From assembly GCA_017620015.1 (NCBI GenBank), contig JAFZRE010000025.1, forward strand, positions 62,001 through 126,000: 64,000 nucleotides of DNA, read 5' to 3'. Each line of letters opens with the position of its first letter. Positions within the stretch are counted from its first letter, which is position 1. This stretch comes from Bacteroidales bacterium. GTDB lineage: Bacteria > Bacteroidota > Bacteroidia > Bacteroidales > ML635J-15. Shown one piece after another: positions 29,114 through 38,067 of this stretch. The position numbers and the translations under genes were made by a program. Under the pieces are notes generated by a model that saw only the letters and a list, made by a program, of their open reading frames with translations, was not told the origin of the DNA and searched no databases.

Positions 29114-29770
29114 ATGAAAAAGTCGTTATTTGTTGCTAACTCAATGACAATCAGTGGTATTGTCCTTGCAATAATAGGTGTTGTAGCAATAGTTTGCGGT
29201 GAGGATTTTTTTGAACATCTGATTCAGATTGCCGGTGGAGCTATCGCTCTTATGAGTTTGTTTATGCTGGTAATGCGTATCGCAAAAAGTAAGGACGGCG
29301 ATTCAAAACTCGAAAAGTCGTTGATGATAATAATGTTCGCTTTTGCTCTTATAGGTGGCGTTCTGCTGTTCTGCTTTGCCGAACAGTTGACAAGGATTTT
29401 TGCCATAATACTCGGTGCAATAATCCTGCTCGGAGCAGTTATGATGATAATACTGACCTTGATGTATCGCGAGAAAGGTTCAAAACTTTCGTTGGTTTAC
29501 TTGATTTCGTCGATAGTTGTGCTTATTGCTGTCGGCATACTCGGCTTCTTATTCATACGCGACCCCGAATTTGGCAACAAGGTGATGGCAATTGTGCTTG
29601 GCATACTGATGATTCTGCTCGGTTTGCTCTTGTTGTTCGAATCTTTTATGGTACGCAAAGTTATAAAGTTGTTCAACGACAATCTGCTTACAGACGGACA
29701 AAACGCAGAAGTTGAAACCGTAGAAGCTGAGGCGGAAGTCATTGACGAAAATAAACCTGCTGGTGAATAA
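29114..29770 (+). CDS. HdeD/DUF308-like membrane protein
   Basis: A 218-residue membrane protein with six hydrophobic helices arranged as three similar pairs (about residues 12-55, 68-115, 120-175), the layout of the DUF308/HdeD family. The helices are rich in Ile, Leu, Gly and Ala, for example GIVLAIIGVVAIVCG and VLGILMILLGLLLLFES. A short acidic tail follows (VETVEAEAEVIDENKP). The role is unknown; in enterobacteria HdeD is linked to acid resistance, but that cannot be assumed here. Its stop overlaps the RNase Z start by one base (TAATG), so the two are coupled. Confidence 0.7.
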   Translation: MKKSLFVANSMTISGIVLAIIGVVAIVCGEDFFEHLIQIAGGAIALMSLFMLVMRIAKSKDGDSKLEKSLMIIMFAFALIGGVLLFCFAEQLTRIFAIILGAIILLGAVMMIILTLMYREKGSKLSLVYLISSIVVLIAVGILGFLFIRDPEFGNKVMAIVLGILMILLGLLLLFESFMVRKVIKLFNDNLLTDGQNAEVETVEAEAEVIDENKPAGE

Positions 29771-30678
29771 TGTCATTTTCTGTCAGGATACTTGGTAGTA
29801 GCAGTGCATTGCCGACGGTAAAGCGGCAGACTTCGGCTCAAGTAGTCCTGTACAACGGAACCCCATACCTTGTCGATTGCGGCGAGGCTACACAAATTAG
29901 AATGCGAGAATATTCCTTGCCTTTCGGAAGGTTAAGGAATATTTTTATTTCGCACATTCACGGCGACCATATTTTCGGATTGTTCGGACTGCTCTCGACA
30001 TTCTCAATGCTTGGTCGCAGGACAGAACTAAACATTTATTGTCCCGAAAAACTTGAGCAAATCTGCACCACGCTTTTTACTTCGCTCGACCACGACCTGG
30101 GTTTCGAGGTAAACTACAAGTATTTGCAACCAGATGGATTACAGCTAATTCACAGCGACAAAAACCTTGAAGTATATAGTTTTCCGCTTGTGCATACAAA
30201 GCCGACATGGGGATTTCTTTTCCGAGAGGTGGAGAAGGAGAGGAACATCATCAGGGAATGCATAGAGGAATATGGTTTGTCGATAGTTCAGATTGTTAGC
30301 TTGAAGCGTGGTGAAGATGTGATACTTGAGAATGGCAAGCTATTGAAAAGCGACGAGGTTACCAAATTGCCGCCTTCTCCCAAAACTTACGTCTATTGTT
30401 CCGACACCTTGCCGATGAAACGGCTGGCTGACTTCGCTCAGAATGTCGATTTGCTCTACCACGAGGCGACATTTATGGCAAAGGATGCCGAGCTTGCAAA
30501 ACTTACTTGTCATACTACGGCAACCCAGGCTGCGGAACTTGCAAAATCGTTGTCGGCAAAGAAGCTAATCTTGGGACATTTTTCAACGCGTTATCCTTCT
30601 ATAGAGATAATGTCGGAGGCAAGAACAATTTTTCCCGATGCCATTGAGGCACGCGATGGTCTTGAAATAGAAATTTGA
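29770..30678 (+). CDS. rnz: ribonuclease Z
   Basis: A tRNA 3'-processing endonuclease of the metallo-beta-lactamase fold, 302 residues. The metal motif HIHGDH is at His62-His67. Other family markers are present: GSSSALPTVKRQTSAQ at the start, LVHTKPTWGFLF, YVYCSDTLP, LLYHEATF and a late histidine in LILGHFSTRYPS. It lies between a membrane protein and a DUF3109 gene, in one transcript with both, judging by the overlaps. Confidence 0.95.
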   Translation: MSFSVRILGSSSALPTVKRQTSAQVVLYNGTPYLVDCGEATQIRMREYSLPFGRLRNIFISHIHGDHIFGLFGLLSTFSMLGRRTELNIYCPEKLEQICTTLFTSLDHDLGFEVNYKYLQPDGLQLIHSDKNLEVYSFPLVHTKPTWGFLFREVEKERNIIRECIEEYGLSIVQIVSLKRGEDVILENGKLLKSDEVTKLPPSPKTYVYCSDTLPMKRLADFAQNVDLLYHEATFMAKDAELAKLTCHTTATQAAELAKSLSAKKLILGHFSTRYPSIEIMSEARTIFPDAIEARDGLEIEI

Positions 30679-30680
30679 GT

Positions 30681-31271
30681 ATGATTGAAATTGACGATAA
30701 GGTTGTCCATTTTGATGTTTTCAGAAAGTGCTTTGCCTGTGATATTGCAAAGTGCAAGGGCATATGCTGCGTAGAAGGCGATTCGGGTGCTCCTTTGGAA
30801 AAGGCCGAGGAAGACAAACTGAAAGAAATTCTGCCGAAAATTTGCAATCGCCTTACAGAAGACGCCAAGGCTGTTATTGACGAAAAGGGCGTTTCTATGC
30901 TCGATATAGAGGGCGAGCTTACGACTTCGATAATTGGCAAGGCAGGTGCCTGTGTTTTTGCAAACAGAAACGATGATGGTATAATCTATTGTGAGATTGA
31001 AAAGGCGTGGGAGGAAGGACTTGTCGATTTCCGAAAGCCAATATCCTGCCATTTATACCCGATAAGGGTTAAAAGGTATTCGTCGTTCGAAGCTGTAAAC
31101 TACGATGTGTGGAACATCTGCAAGGATGCTGTAAAACTCGGTAACGAGAAGAATGTAAAGATTTTCGAGTATTTGAAAGAGCCTCTCATCAGAAAGTATG
31201 GCGAGGAATGGTACAAGGAAATGTGCGTTGCTGCCAACTATCTTAAAGACATTGATTTCGGAGATAAATAG
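30681..31271 (+). CDS. DUF3109 family protein
   Basis: A 196-residue cytoplasmic protein of the DUF3109 family, common in Bacteroidota and of unknown function. It has the cysteine-rich signature CFACDIAKCKGICCVEGDSGAP near residues 15-36, with further cysteines at AGACVF, IYCEIE and ISCHLYPIR, suggesting a bound metal or iron-sulfur cluster. The ATG at 30681 is chosen because a TTG two codons upstream overlaps the rnz stop; either way it directly follows rnz. Confidence 0.85.
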   Translation: MIEIDDKVVHFDVFRKCFACDIAKCKGICCVEGDSGAPLEKAEEDKLKEILPKICNRLTEDAKAVIDEKGVSMLDIEGELTTSIIGKAGACVFANRNDDGIIYCEIEKAWEEGLVDFRKPISCHLYPIRVKRYSSFEAVNYDVWNICKDAVKLGNEKNVKIFEYLKEPLIRKYGEEWYKEMCVAANYLKDIDFGDK

Positions 31272-31289
31272 TGCTTGATAAATCAAACA

Positions 31290-32771
31290 CTATTTTTCCC
31301 AACCTTCAAAGATCTCTTCTCCGTATGTGTTGTGTTCGTCTTCGCCGTGAAGCGGTTTCCATACCTGTGCGAAGAACGGATTTCCTTTGGCAATCTCGTC
31401 GTAGTTCCACGGCGATGGCAGACATTCTGGACACCAGTGTCCGCCTTCGAGTACCAATACTGGCGAAGCCTTGAACTTGTGTCCGAACTGGCATTCCCAT
31501 TCGAGGGGAGTGCGGAAATCGCCCTTTACCATTGTTTCGCTCAAGCATTTGCCACCACGAAATTCGGCAGCCTTGCGCATATCGTCGATGGTCCATTCGC
31601 TGCGCGGTTTCTGCTCGTCGTAACCATGGTCAATTTTAACGATGTCGGTTTCGCTCGGGTGGGAGAGGTCCTGATGTTTCCAGTCGGGGATTGCCTTGTA
31701 GCGTTCCAATGAACCGTAGTAGGCTGATATTCTTTGTTTTTCGTTGTGCTTAATCCACCATTGAGTTCCCCATTTCTTTTTGTTCGCCATCGGGCGCATT
31801 GCCCACCTTATTATAAATCCGGGAACAATAGCAGCAAGATTGAAGAACCATGGCAACTGCTTGCCCATATTGGTAAAATATTCATCTACAGGTACATTGG
31901 CACGGAAATGCAGGTAGCTTTCTAGCACATCGGAATCGAGGTACCATTGTCCGTGGAAGTTGCGCAGTACAAACCATTCCGGTCTGAAAATCTTCTGCGG
32001 AGGCGGACAATGTATTGCCTTCAGCAGTTTGCATTCAAACTCATAGTTGCTCAGGCGGTATTCCTTGCCACTGCCGATGTTGTAGAATCTGTTCCAGAAT
32101 TCCTCGGGAACGTTTTCCTCGCATAGGTTTGCAAGTACGCGTCCGCTGTCTTCCACGGTTGCCCATTCGAGTACTCCGCGCAGAGGAACGTGGAACATTA
32201 TCGGGTCGTAGTTTTTCAGAATTTCAGGGTAGAGTATTCCCGATTGGCGCAGGCATACCCAGTTGCGTATTCCCGATTCCACTATTGTGCGTTCGGCAAT
32301 GGTCTTGCTGATGGCGTAGTGGTCGTAAACACTTATGCAGATTGGGTCGCCAGTGCGTCCCCAGTGAATTGGTTCGTTGCGGTCGCTGGTTTGTGCGACA
32401 GAACCTATATAGCATACCTTGATTTTGTCGGCATTCGGCTGTGCAAGAACTGCTTTTGCTACATTTTCGGCGGCAAGTGCGTTCACACGGCGAGTCTTGT
32501 TCGGGAAATAGTCGGCAGCCGGCGAAACCATTCCACCAACGTGCAGAACGTAGTCGGCACCTTTGGTTGCTTCGAGTACATCCTCGTATTTTGTAAGGTC
32601 GCCCCACACTATGCGTATGCGGTTGGCGTATGGCGCAAGTTTTTCTTTGTTTTTCTTGCTTGGTCGTGCAAGTACGGTTATGTCGAAACGGTCAAGGCGC
32701 TGCATGAACTCCTGAAGTCCTGCCCATCCCATTGTGCCTGTGGCACCTGTTATGAATACCCTCTTTTTCAT
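31290..32771 (-). CDS. NAD-dependent epimerase/dehydratase with C-terminal zinc-finger-like domain
   Basis: A 493-residue protein. The first 320 residues are an extended short-chain dehydrogenase with the dinucleotide loop TGATGTMGWAG near residue 8 and the catalytic YxxxK in YDHYAISK. A middle hydrophobic stretch (about 315-340, FFNLAAIVPGFIIRW) may contact the membrane. The C-terminal part (about 400-455) is separate: AAEFRGGKCLSE, then Cys427, His431, Cys447 and Cys450 in the pattern CxxGH and CPEC. This resembles the treble-clef zinc fingers seen next to nucleases. A fused zinc finger is unusual for an SDR enzyme. The substrate is unknown. A good promoter box lies 20 bp before the start. 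Confidence 0.8.
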   Translation of the reverse strand: MKKRVFITGATGTMGWAGLQEFMQRLDRFDITVLARPSKKNKEKLAPYANRIRIVWGDLTKYEDVLEATKGADYVLHVGGMVSPAADYFPNKTRRVNALAAENVAKAVLAQPNADKIKVCYIGSVAQTSDRNEPIHWGRTGDPICISVYDHYAISKTIAERTIVESGIRNWVCLRQSGILYPEILKNYDPIMFHVPLRGVLEWATVEDSGRVLANLCEENVPEEFWNRFYNIGSGKEYRLSNYEFECKLLKAIHCPPPQKIFRPEWFVLRNFHGQWYLDSDVLESYLHFRANVPVDEYFTNMGKQLPWFFNLAAIVPGFIIRWAMRPMANKKKWGTQWWIKHNEKQRISAYYGSLERYKAIPDWKHQDLSHPSETDIVKIDHGYDEQKPRSEWTIDDMRKAAEFRGGKCLSETMVKGDFRTPLEWECQFGHKFKASPVLVLEGGHWCPECLPSPWNYDEIAKGNPFFAQVWKPLHGEDEHNTYGEEIFEGWEK

Positions 32772-32791
32772 TCGAAATTATTTTTAGGTCG

Positions 32792-32799
32792 CAAAAGTA
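32792..32799 (-). promoter_or_regulatory. promoter -7 box of the epimerase gene
   Basis: On the minus strand TACTTTTG then C, matching TAnnTTTG, 20 bp before the start codon. Confidence 0.6.
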
Positions 32800-32976
32800 A
32801 TCTATTTTTTTTTGATAACGTTTTTATATGGAAAATGTTGTTTAATTGATTTTTTTTATATTTTTGTTGTCAAATTTGGAAGTGTTATGCTTATTGCGGT
32901 ATAGGTACCACATTTCTTTTGCATGTTGAATCTCCTGCGAGGTGCCTGCGGGAATAAAAGTACGGTTGAATTTTTT

Positions 32977-35337
32977 ATGAAGAAACTGATATTTATTGCA
33001 GTTGCTCTCGTTTTGGCGACAGTAATGTTTGTAATGGGTGGTTGCGGCAAGAACAAACTGCCTAAGGTGCAAACCGATGGAGTGACGGAAATTTCAACGA
33101 CATCTGCGAAACTAAACGCTACGATTCTTGACGAGGGAAGCGAACGCATTCTTTCCAAAGGTTTCTATTTTAGCACCGACGAGGGAATGTCAAATATGAA
33201 GACCATTAGCTACAATGGCTATGGCGATTCTGATTCGTATTCGTTGCTTGCCTCTAATTTGCAGGAAGGCACAACCTATTATTATCAGGCGTTTGCCGTA
33301 AATGGAAAGGGTACTGGCGTTGGCGAAATAAAGTCGTTTACGACTTACCAATCAACTTCTGGTGGCGGCGGTTCTGGTGGCGGTCAATCGCAGACGCAGG
33401 GCGATGTTAATGGCCATAGGTGGGTAGACCTTGGCTTGCCTTCTGGCACCAAGTGGGCGACCTGCAACGTTGGTGCTAACTCGCCCGAAGAGTACGGCGA
33501 CTACTTTGCTTGGGGCGAAACGGACGACAAGGAAACTTACACATGGGACACGTATAAATATTGCAACGGAACTTACAACACACTTACAAAATACTGCAAT
33601 AACGCCGTTTTGGGCGACGATGGTTTTACCGACAACCGTACGGCATTGACGGTTGGCGACGATGCCGCCGCAGCAAACTGGGGCAATGGCTGGCGTATGC
33701 CTACCAGTGAGCAGTTGCGCGAACTGTACGAGCATTGCATGGTGGTCTGGACGGTGCAGAATGGCGTGAACGGACAACTCTTCACAGCCGACAACGGCAA
33801 GTCCATATTCATCCCTGCCGCCGGTTTCCGCCACGAGGGTTCGCCAACCGATGTGGGTTCTGCCGGATTTGTGTGGTCGAGTTCGCTTTATGCTGAACAT
33901 GCCAGCGAGGCGTGGATTCTCCAAATTACTGCCGACGATTGCGGTTTGGTCGACGAAAGCAGATACGAAGGGCTTGCTGTCCGCCCTGTAATTGCCAGTG
34001 GCACTGATAACCCCGATAATCCTGATAACCCAGACGACCCCGATAATCCCGATAATCCAGACGACCCCGACAATCCTGCAACTACGGTTACCGTTACCTT
34101 CAATGCCAATGGCGGCAGTGGCACTATGTCTCCGCAGACGTTTACGGTTGGCGAGCCGCAGCAACTGAATGCAAACGGTTTCACCCGCACTGGCTATGTT
34201 TTCTCGGGATGGAATACCTCTGCCAGCGGAACTGGTACCTTGTACGCTGACAGGCAGGAGATAACAGTTTCTGCAAACATTACCTTGTATGCGCAGTGGA
34301 CAATTGATGGCGGGGGCAGTCCTGTTACTGTTACCTTCCACGAAAACGGTGGTACGGGCACCATGTCGCCACAGACCTTCACTGCTGGCGTGGCACAGCC
34401 ATTGGCGGCAAATAGTTTCACTCGTTCGGGATATGCCTTTGCGGGATGGAACACGGCAGCCAACGGAAGCGGTACTGCTTATTCCGACATGCAGATGATA
34501 ACTGTTACCTCAAACATGACTTTGTATGCGCAGTGGAGATACAACCTTGTTACAGTTTCATTTGATTCTAATGGCGGTAGCGGTTATATGTCGCCTCAGA
34601 CATTTACAATTGGAGTAGTGCAAGCATTGTCAAGTAATAGTTTTACTCGTGAGGACTATGTTTTCTCAGGATGGAATACATCGGCGAATGGCACAGGCAC
34701 TGCATATTCCGATGGACAGGTGATAACAATATCATCAAATATCACCTTGTATGCACAATGGCAAGATGCATTGAACGGTCACGATTATGTTGACCTAGGT
34801 TTGCCTTCTGGCACTAAGTGGGCAACCAGCAATGTAGGAGCAAATAGTCCCGAAGAATATGGCGACTATTTTGCTTGGGGTGAAACTACGACCAAGGAAA
34901 CATACGAGTTGGATACCTATAGGTATTATGACGGTTCAAATTGGACCAAATATACAGACCCCTTGACCATCTTGGAAGCAAGCGATGATGCAGCCACTGC
35001 CAACTGGGGTAGTGGTTGGAGAATGCCGACTTATGATGAAATGAACGAGTTGAAGAACAACTGTACAGTAACTTGGACAACCCAGAACGGAGTATACGGA
35101 CGACTGTTTACTGGACCAAACGGCAACTCCATCTTTCTGCCCGCTGCTGGCCGCCGCCTCGGTGGTAGTCTCTTCGATGTCGGTTCCTACGGCTACTACT
35201 GGTCGAGTTCGCTCTACACGGGCAACCCGGGCCTCGTGTGGTACCTCTACTTCCATTCGGGCTATTGCGGCATGGACTACTACGGCAACCGCTACTGGGG
35301 GCTATCTGTTCGCGCTGTCTGCCAGTCCCAGAACTAA
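32977..35337 (+). CDS. FISUMP / InlB-repeat surface lipoprotein (copy 1)
   Basis: A 786-residue lipoprotein (lipobox VMGGC, Cys23). In order: a fibronectin-III-like domain (about 28-125), a Gly-rich linker, a first FISUMP domain (about 145-340), a linker of Asp-Pro/Asn-Pro repeats (about 344-368), three InlB-type (Listeria-Bacteroides) repeats (about 370-595) each ending TLYAQW, and a second FISUMP domain (about 597-786). The final 58 codons differ in base use: 33 end in C, and many are TAC, GGC or CTC. A large hairpin follows the stop. The ATG is chosen to fit the lipoprotein signal. It is probably a cell-surface binding protein; the partner is unknown. A paralogue follows downstream. Confidence 0.87.
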   Translation: MKKLIFIAVALVLATVMFVMGGCGKNKLPKVQTDGVTEISTTSAKLNATILDEGSERILSKGFYFSTDEGMSNMKTISYNGYGDSDSYSLLASNLQEGTTYYYQAFAVNGKGTGVGEIKSFTTYQSTSGGGGSGGGQSQTQGDVNGHRWVDLGLPSGTKWATCNVGANSPEEYGDYFAWGETDDKETYTWDTYKYCNGTYNTLTKYCNNAVLGDDGFTDNRTALTVGDDAAAANWGNGWRMPTSEQLRELYEHCMVVWTVQNGVNGQLFTADNGKSIFIPAAGFRHEGSPTDVGSAGFVWSSSLYAEHASEAWILQITADDCGLVDESRYEGLAVRPVIASGTDNPDNPDNPDDPDNPDNPDDPDNPATTVTVTFNANGGSGTMSPQTFTVGEPQQLNANGFTRTGYVFSGWNTSASGTGTLYADRQEITVSANITLYAQWTIDGGGSPVTVTFHENGGTGTMSPQTFTAGVAQPLAANSFTRSGYAFAGWNTAANGSGTAYSDMQMITVTSNMTLYAQWRYNLVTVSFDSNGGSGYMSPQTFTIGVVQALSSNSFTREDYVFSGWNTSANGTGTAYSDGQVITISSNITLYAQWQDALNGHDYVDLGLPSGTKWATSNVGANSPEEYGDYFAWGETTTKETYELDTYRYYDGSNWTKYTDPLTILEASDDAATANWGSGWRMPTYDEMNELKNNCTVTWTTQNGVYGRLFTGPNGNSIFLPAAGRRLGGSLFDVGSYGYYWSSSLYTGNPGLVWYLYFHSGYCGMDYYGNRYWGLSVRAVCQSQN
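34087..34758 (+). repeat. three in-gene InlB-type repeats (copy 1)
   Basis: Three units of about 210-225 bp encoding VTVTFNANGGSGTMSPQTF-like starts and TLYAQW ends. They are close in sequence to the three units of the next gene (36493-37160), so recombination between the two genes is possible. Confidence 0.85.
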
Positions 35338-35442
35338 CCAGTTCTCCCCCCGAAACGCGCAAAGGAGCGGGAACCTTGCCGTGCGGTGCGTGCGCGGTAG
35401 CGCACACAGAGACACCGCAGGGCAAGGTTTCAGCGGGGGAGA
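35330..35442 (+). other. large multi-stem hairpin at the 3' end of lipoprotein copy 1 (DGR-like)
   Basis: A small hairpin AGAACT-AACC-AGTTCT (35330-35345) overlaps the stop codon. Next comes a nested structure: TCTCCCCC (35343-35350) pairs with GGGGGAGA (35435-35442); AACCTTGCC (35372-35380) pairs with GGCAAGGTT (35421-35429); TGCGGTG (35382-35388) pairs with CACCGCA (35413-35419); and GTGCGC pairs with GCGCAC around a GGTA loop (35390-35405). There is no T-run immediately after, so it is not a standard terminator. Its place directly after a C-type-lectin-like gene end, its GC-rich block and the GRNA-type loop resemble the site downstream of DGR variable regions. Confidence 0.6.
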
Positions 35443-35502
35443 GAGAAAGATTATTGTTTAAATGTGCTTTTTTTAGAATAGTGATAATTTAAAGAAATAT
35501 AT

Positions 35503-37713
35503 ATGAACAGACTAAGATTTTTTGTGTTCGCTCTCGTATTAATTGCGGGAGTATTGGCAATAAGCGGTTGCGACAAGGACAAGCAACCCCAAGTAAATAC
35601 TATTGCTGCAACCGACATATCAACAACCTCGGCAAAACTTAACGCCGAGATTATAGATGAGGGTAGCGAGAAGGTTACCAACATGGGTTTCTATTACAGT
35701 ACCGACAAGGAAATGGGCAACAAGCAGTCCGTTCGCTACAACGGCTATGCCAACGGAGGAAAGTTTTCGACTTTCGCTTCCAATTTGCAACCGGCAACTA
35801 CCTATTATTTCCAAGCATTCGCCGAAAACGGAAAAGGCATCGGCGTGGGCGAAGTTTTGTCGTTTGTAACTACCAACGATGCACAGGGCGGCGGTTCGTC
35901 GGGCGGAGAACCCTCTGGCGGAGATACTCCGGCACCTACGCAGGGACAACTGAACGGACATGCTTGGGTAGACTTGGGATTGCCGTCGGGAACACGCTGG
36001 GCATCCTGCAACATGGGCGCAAACGCACCAGAACAGTACGGCGACTATTACGCTTGGGGCGAAACCGCAACCAAGGAAGTTTATGACGCCACTACATATA
36101 CCTATTCCGACAATCCCGAAACCCTGCCCGCAAGTGCCGATGCTGCATCGGTAGGTTGGGGTAGCGACTGGCGTATGCCTACAAGCGAGGAGTTTCAGGA
36201 ACTGCTTGATAATTGTACTCATACTTGGGCGCTTAGGTACGGAGTAAAGGGATGTTTGTTCACCGGCACCAACGGAAATTTCATATTCTTACCCGCATCA
36301 GGTTCTCGCCTCGATGGTGACCTCAACTTCGACGGCACAAACGGCTGTTACAGGTCAAGTTCTCTGTACGCCGACTATACTTATTGCGCATGGAGTCTAG
36401 GTTTCACTTCTGAATCATGTGCAATGTCGAGTTCGGGTAGCCGTGCCGAAGGTCAGGCAATTCGTCCTGTATATCGTCCCGACATTCCCCCTGCAACGGT
36501 TACCGTTACCTTCAATGCAAACGGCGGTAGCGGAACTATGGAACCGCAGACGTTTACTGTTGGCGTGGCACAGCAATTGAATGCCAATAGTTTTACACGC
36601 AGCGGTTATTCGTTCTCGGGTTGGAACACCTCAGCCGACGGAACGGGGACTGCCTACTCCAACAGGCAGGAGATAACGGTTTCTGCAAATCTCACCTTGT
36701 ATGCGCAGTGGACAGCCAATCCGGTTACGGTTACCTTCAATGCAAATGGCGGTAGCGGAACAATGTCGCCGCAAACATTCACCGTTGGCGTGGCTCAGCA
36801 ATTGACTGCCAATAGTTTTACGCGCAGCGGATATTCGTTCTCGGGTTGGAATACTTCTGCCAACGGAAGCGGAACTTCGTATTCCGACAGGCAGTCGATA
36901 ACGATTTCCGCAGACATTACCTTGTATGCACAGTGGACATCCAATACTGTTACGGTTACTTTCAATGCCAACGGCGGTAGCGGAACAATGTCGCCGCAAA
37001 CATTTACCATCGGCGTCGCCCAAGCATTGACGGCAAATAGTTTTACACGCACCGACTATGTATTTTCGGGATGGAACACCTCTGCCAACGGAAGCGGAAC
37101 TTCGTATTCCGACAGGCAGTCGATAACAATTTCCGCAAACCTTACCTTGTATGCGCAATGGCGTGGAGCAACAGGCACATTGGACGGACACGAGTGGGTT
37201 GACCTTGGACTTCCAAGCGGATTGAGATGGGCGACATGCAACTTAGGTGCTGATAATCCTACTGACTACGGTGACTACTACGCTTGGGGCGAAACCTCGC
37301 CGAAAACTACATACAACAGCAGTACCTATACATATAATGACAATCCAACTACGCTTCCTTCGAGTGCCGATGCTGCCACTGCCAACTGGGGTTCTAACTG
37401 GCGTATGCCGACCAAAGCCGAAATGGAAGAATTGAAGAACAACTGCACGATAGCGTGGACAACGCGGAACGGAGTGAACGGATTGATCGTTACTGGACCT
37501 AACGGCCATTCTATTTTCCTTCCTGCTGTCGGCGATAGTGGCGATAGCGGTGTCTATACTCCTGGTTCCAGTGGTAATTACTGGTCGAGCTCGAACTTTA
37601 CGTCCATGCCTGAATATGTATGGAGTTTCGGTTTCTTGTCGGACGGAACATACGATGTGTATATGGGTTCCCGCTATAACGGTTTTGCTGTCCGTGCGGT
37701 TTGCAATCAGTAG
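35503..37713 (+). CDS. FISUMP / InlB-repeat surface lipoprotein (copy 2)
   Basis: A 736-residue paralogue of the preceding gene with the same layout: lipobox AISGC (Cys23), fibronectin-like domain (about 28-125), FISUMP domain (about 150-325), three InlB-type repeats (about 330-552) and a C-terminal FISUMP domain (about 560-736). The Asp-Pro linker of copy 1 is missing here and replaced by a short DIPPAT. The C-terminal codons look like the rest of the gene (22 of the last 70 end in C), and no large hairpin follows. The pair arose by duplication. Both are probably surface-exposed lipoproteins. Confidence 0.87.
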   Translation: MNRLRFFVFALVLIAGVLAISGCDKDKQPQVNTIAATDISTTSAKLNAEIIDEGSEKVTNMGFYYSTDKEMGNKQSVRYNGYANGGKFSTFASNLQPATTYYFQAFAENGKGIGVGEVLSFVTTNDAQGGGSSGGEPSGGDTPAPTQGQLNGHAWVDLGLPSGTRWASCNMGANAPEQYGDYYAWGETATKEVYDATTYTYSDNPETLPASADAASVGWGSDWRMPTSEEFQELLDNCTHTWALRYGVKGCLFTGTNGNFIFLPASGSRLDGDLNFDGTNGCYRSSSLYADYTYCAWSLGFTSESCAMSSSGSRAEGQAIRPVYRPDIPPATVTVTFNANGGSGTMEPQTFTVGVAQQLNANSFTRSGYSFSGWNTSADGTGTAYSNRQEITVSANLTLYAQWTANPVTVTFNANGGSGTMSPQTFTVGVAQQLTANSFTRSGYSFSGWNTSANGSGTSYSDRQSITISADITLYAQWTSNTVTVTFNANGGSGTMSPQTFTIGVAQALTANSFTRTDYVFSGWNTSANGSGTSYSDRQSITISANLTLYAQWRGATGTLDGHEWVDLGLPSGLRWATCNLGADNPTDYGDYYAWGETSPKTTYNSSTYTYNDNPTTLPSSADAATANWGSNWRMPTKAEMEELKNNCTIAWTTRNGVNGLIVTGPNGHSIFLPAVGDSGDSGVYTPGSSGNYWSSSNFTSMPEYVWSFGFLSDGTYDVYMGSRYNGFAVRAVCNQ
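36493..37160 (+). repeat. three in-gene InlB-type repeats (copy 2)
   Basis: Three units of about 225 bp with very similar DNA, for example the shared run around TCTGCCAACGGAAGCGGAAC at units two and three. They match the units at 34087-34758. Confidence 0.85.
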
Positions 37714-38067
37714 TGTTAGGGAAGTGTGGATAAATGATATTTAAGGTGCGCATTTTGGGAGATGCGTCTCTTTTTTCTATGCCTTCGCCGTTTGAATGCC
37801 TGCGGCGTTTCTTGGTTTCAGTGGCTACGCCGTTTCTGTGTTTAACTTCGTTGAGGGCTTCGCCGTTCACGTTTGAATGGCTTCGCCGTTTCTTGGTTTT
37901 GGGGCAGACAGGTAAAAAGTCTAACAGTCCCGCAGTCTTACAGTCTAACGGACTTGCAGACTGCAGGACAGGTCTTCTGTTCGACATAAGTTAGCCTTTT
38001 GACCCTCATTGTTTCAATGGACGTGTGCTTATTGCTTAATATTTATTGTGTAGAATAATGACAAATT
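37714..38067. repeat. 354-bp convergent intergenic region with dispersed repeats
   Basis: After the possible terminator, 37780-37900 holds GCTTCGCCGTTTGAATGG-like units that are the inverse of those at 15660-15830, including a shared 16-base word (CCCTCAACGAAGTTAA in inverse). Then 37915-37975 holds CAGTCTTACAGTCTAAC-like words related to 15456-15530. No gene was seen. Confidence 0.6.
37748..37776 (+). terminator. possible terminator of lipoprotein copy 2
   Basis: GCGCAT and ATGCGT arms with an 8-base loop, followed by CTCTTTTTT, 35 bp after the stop. Confidence 0.5.
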
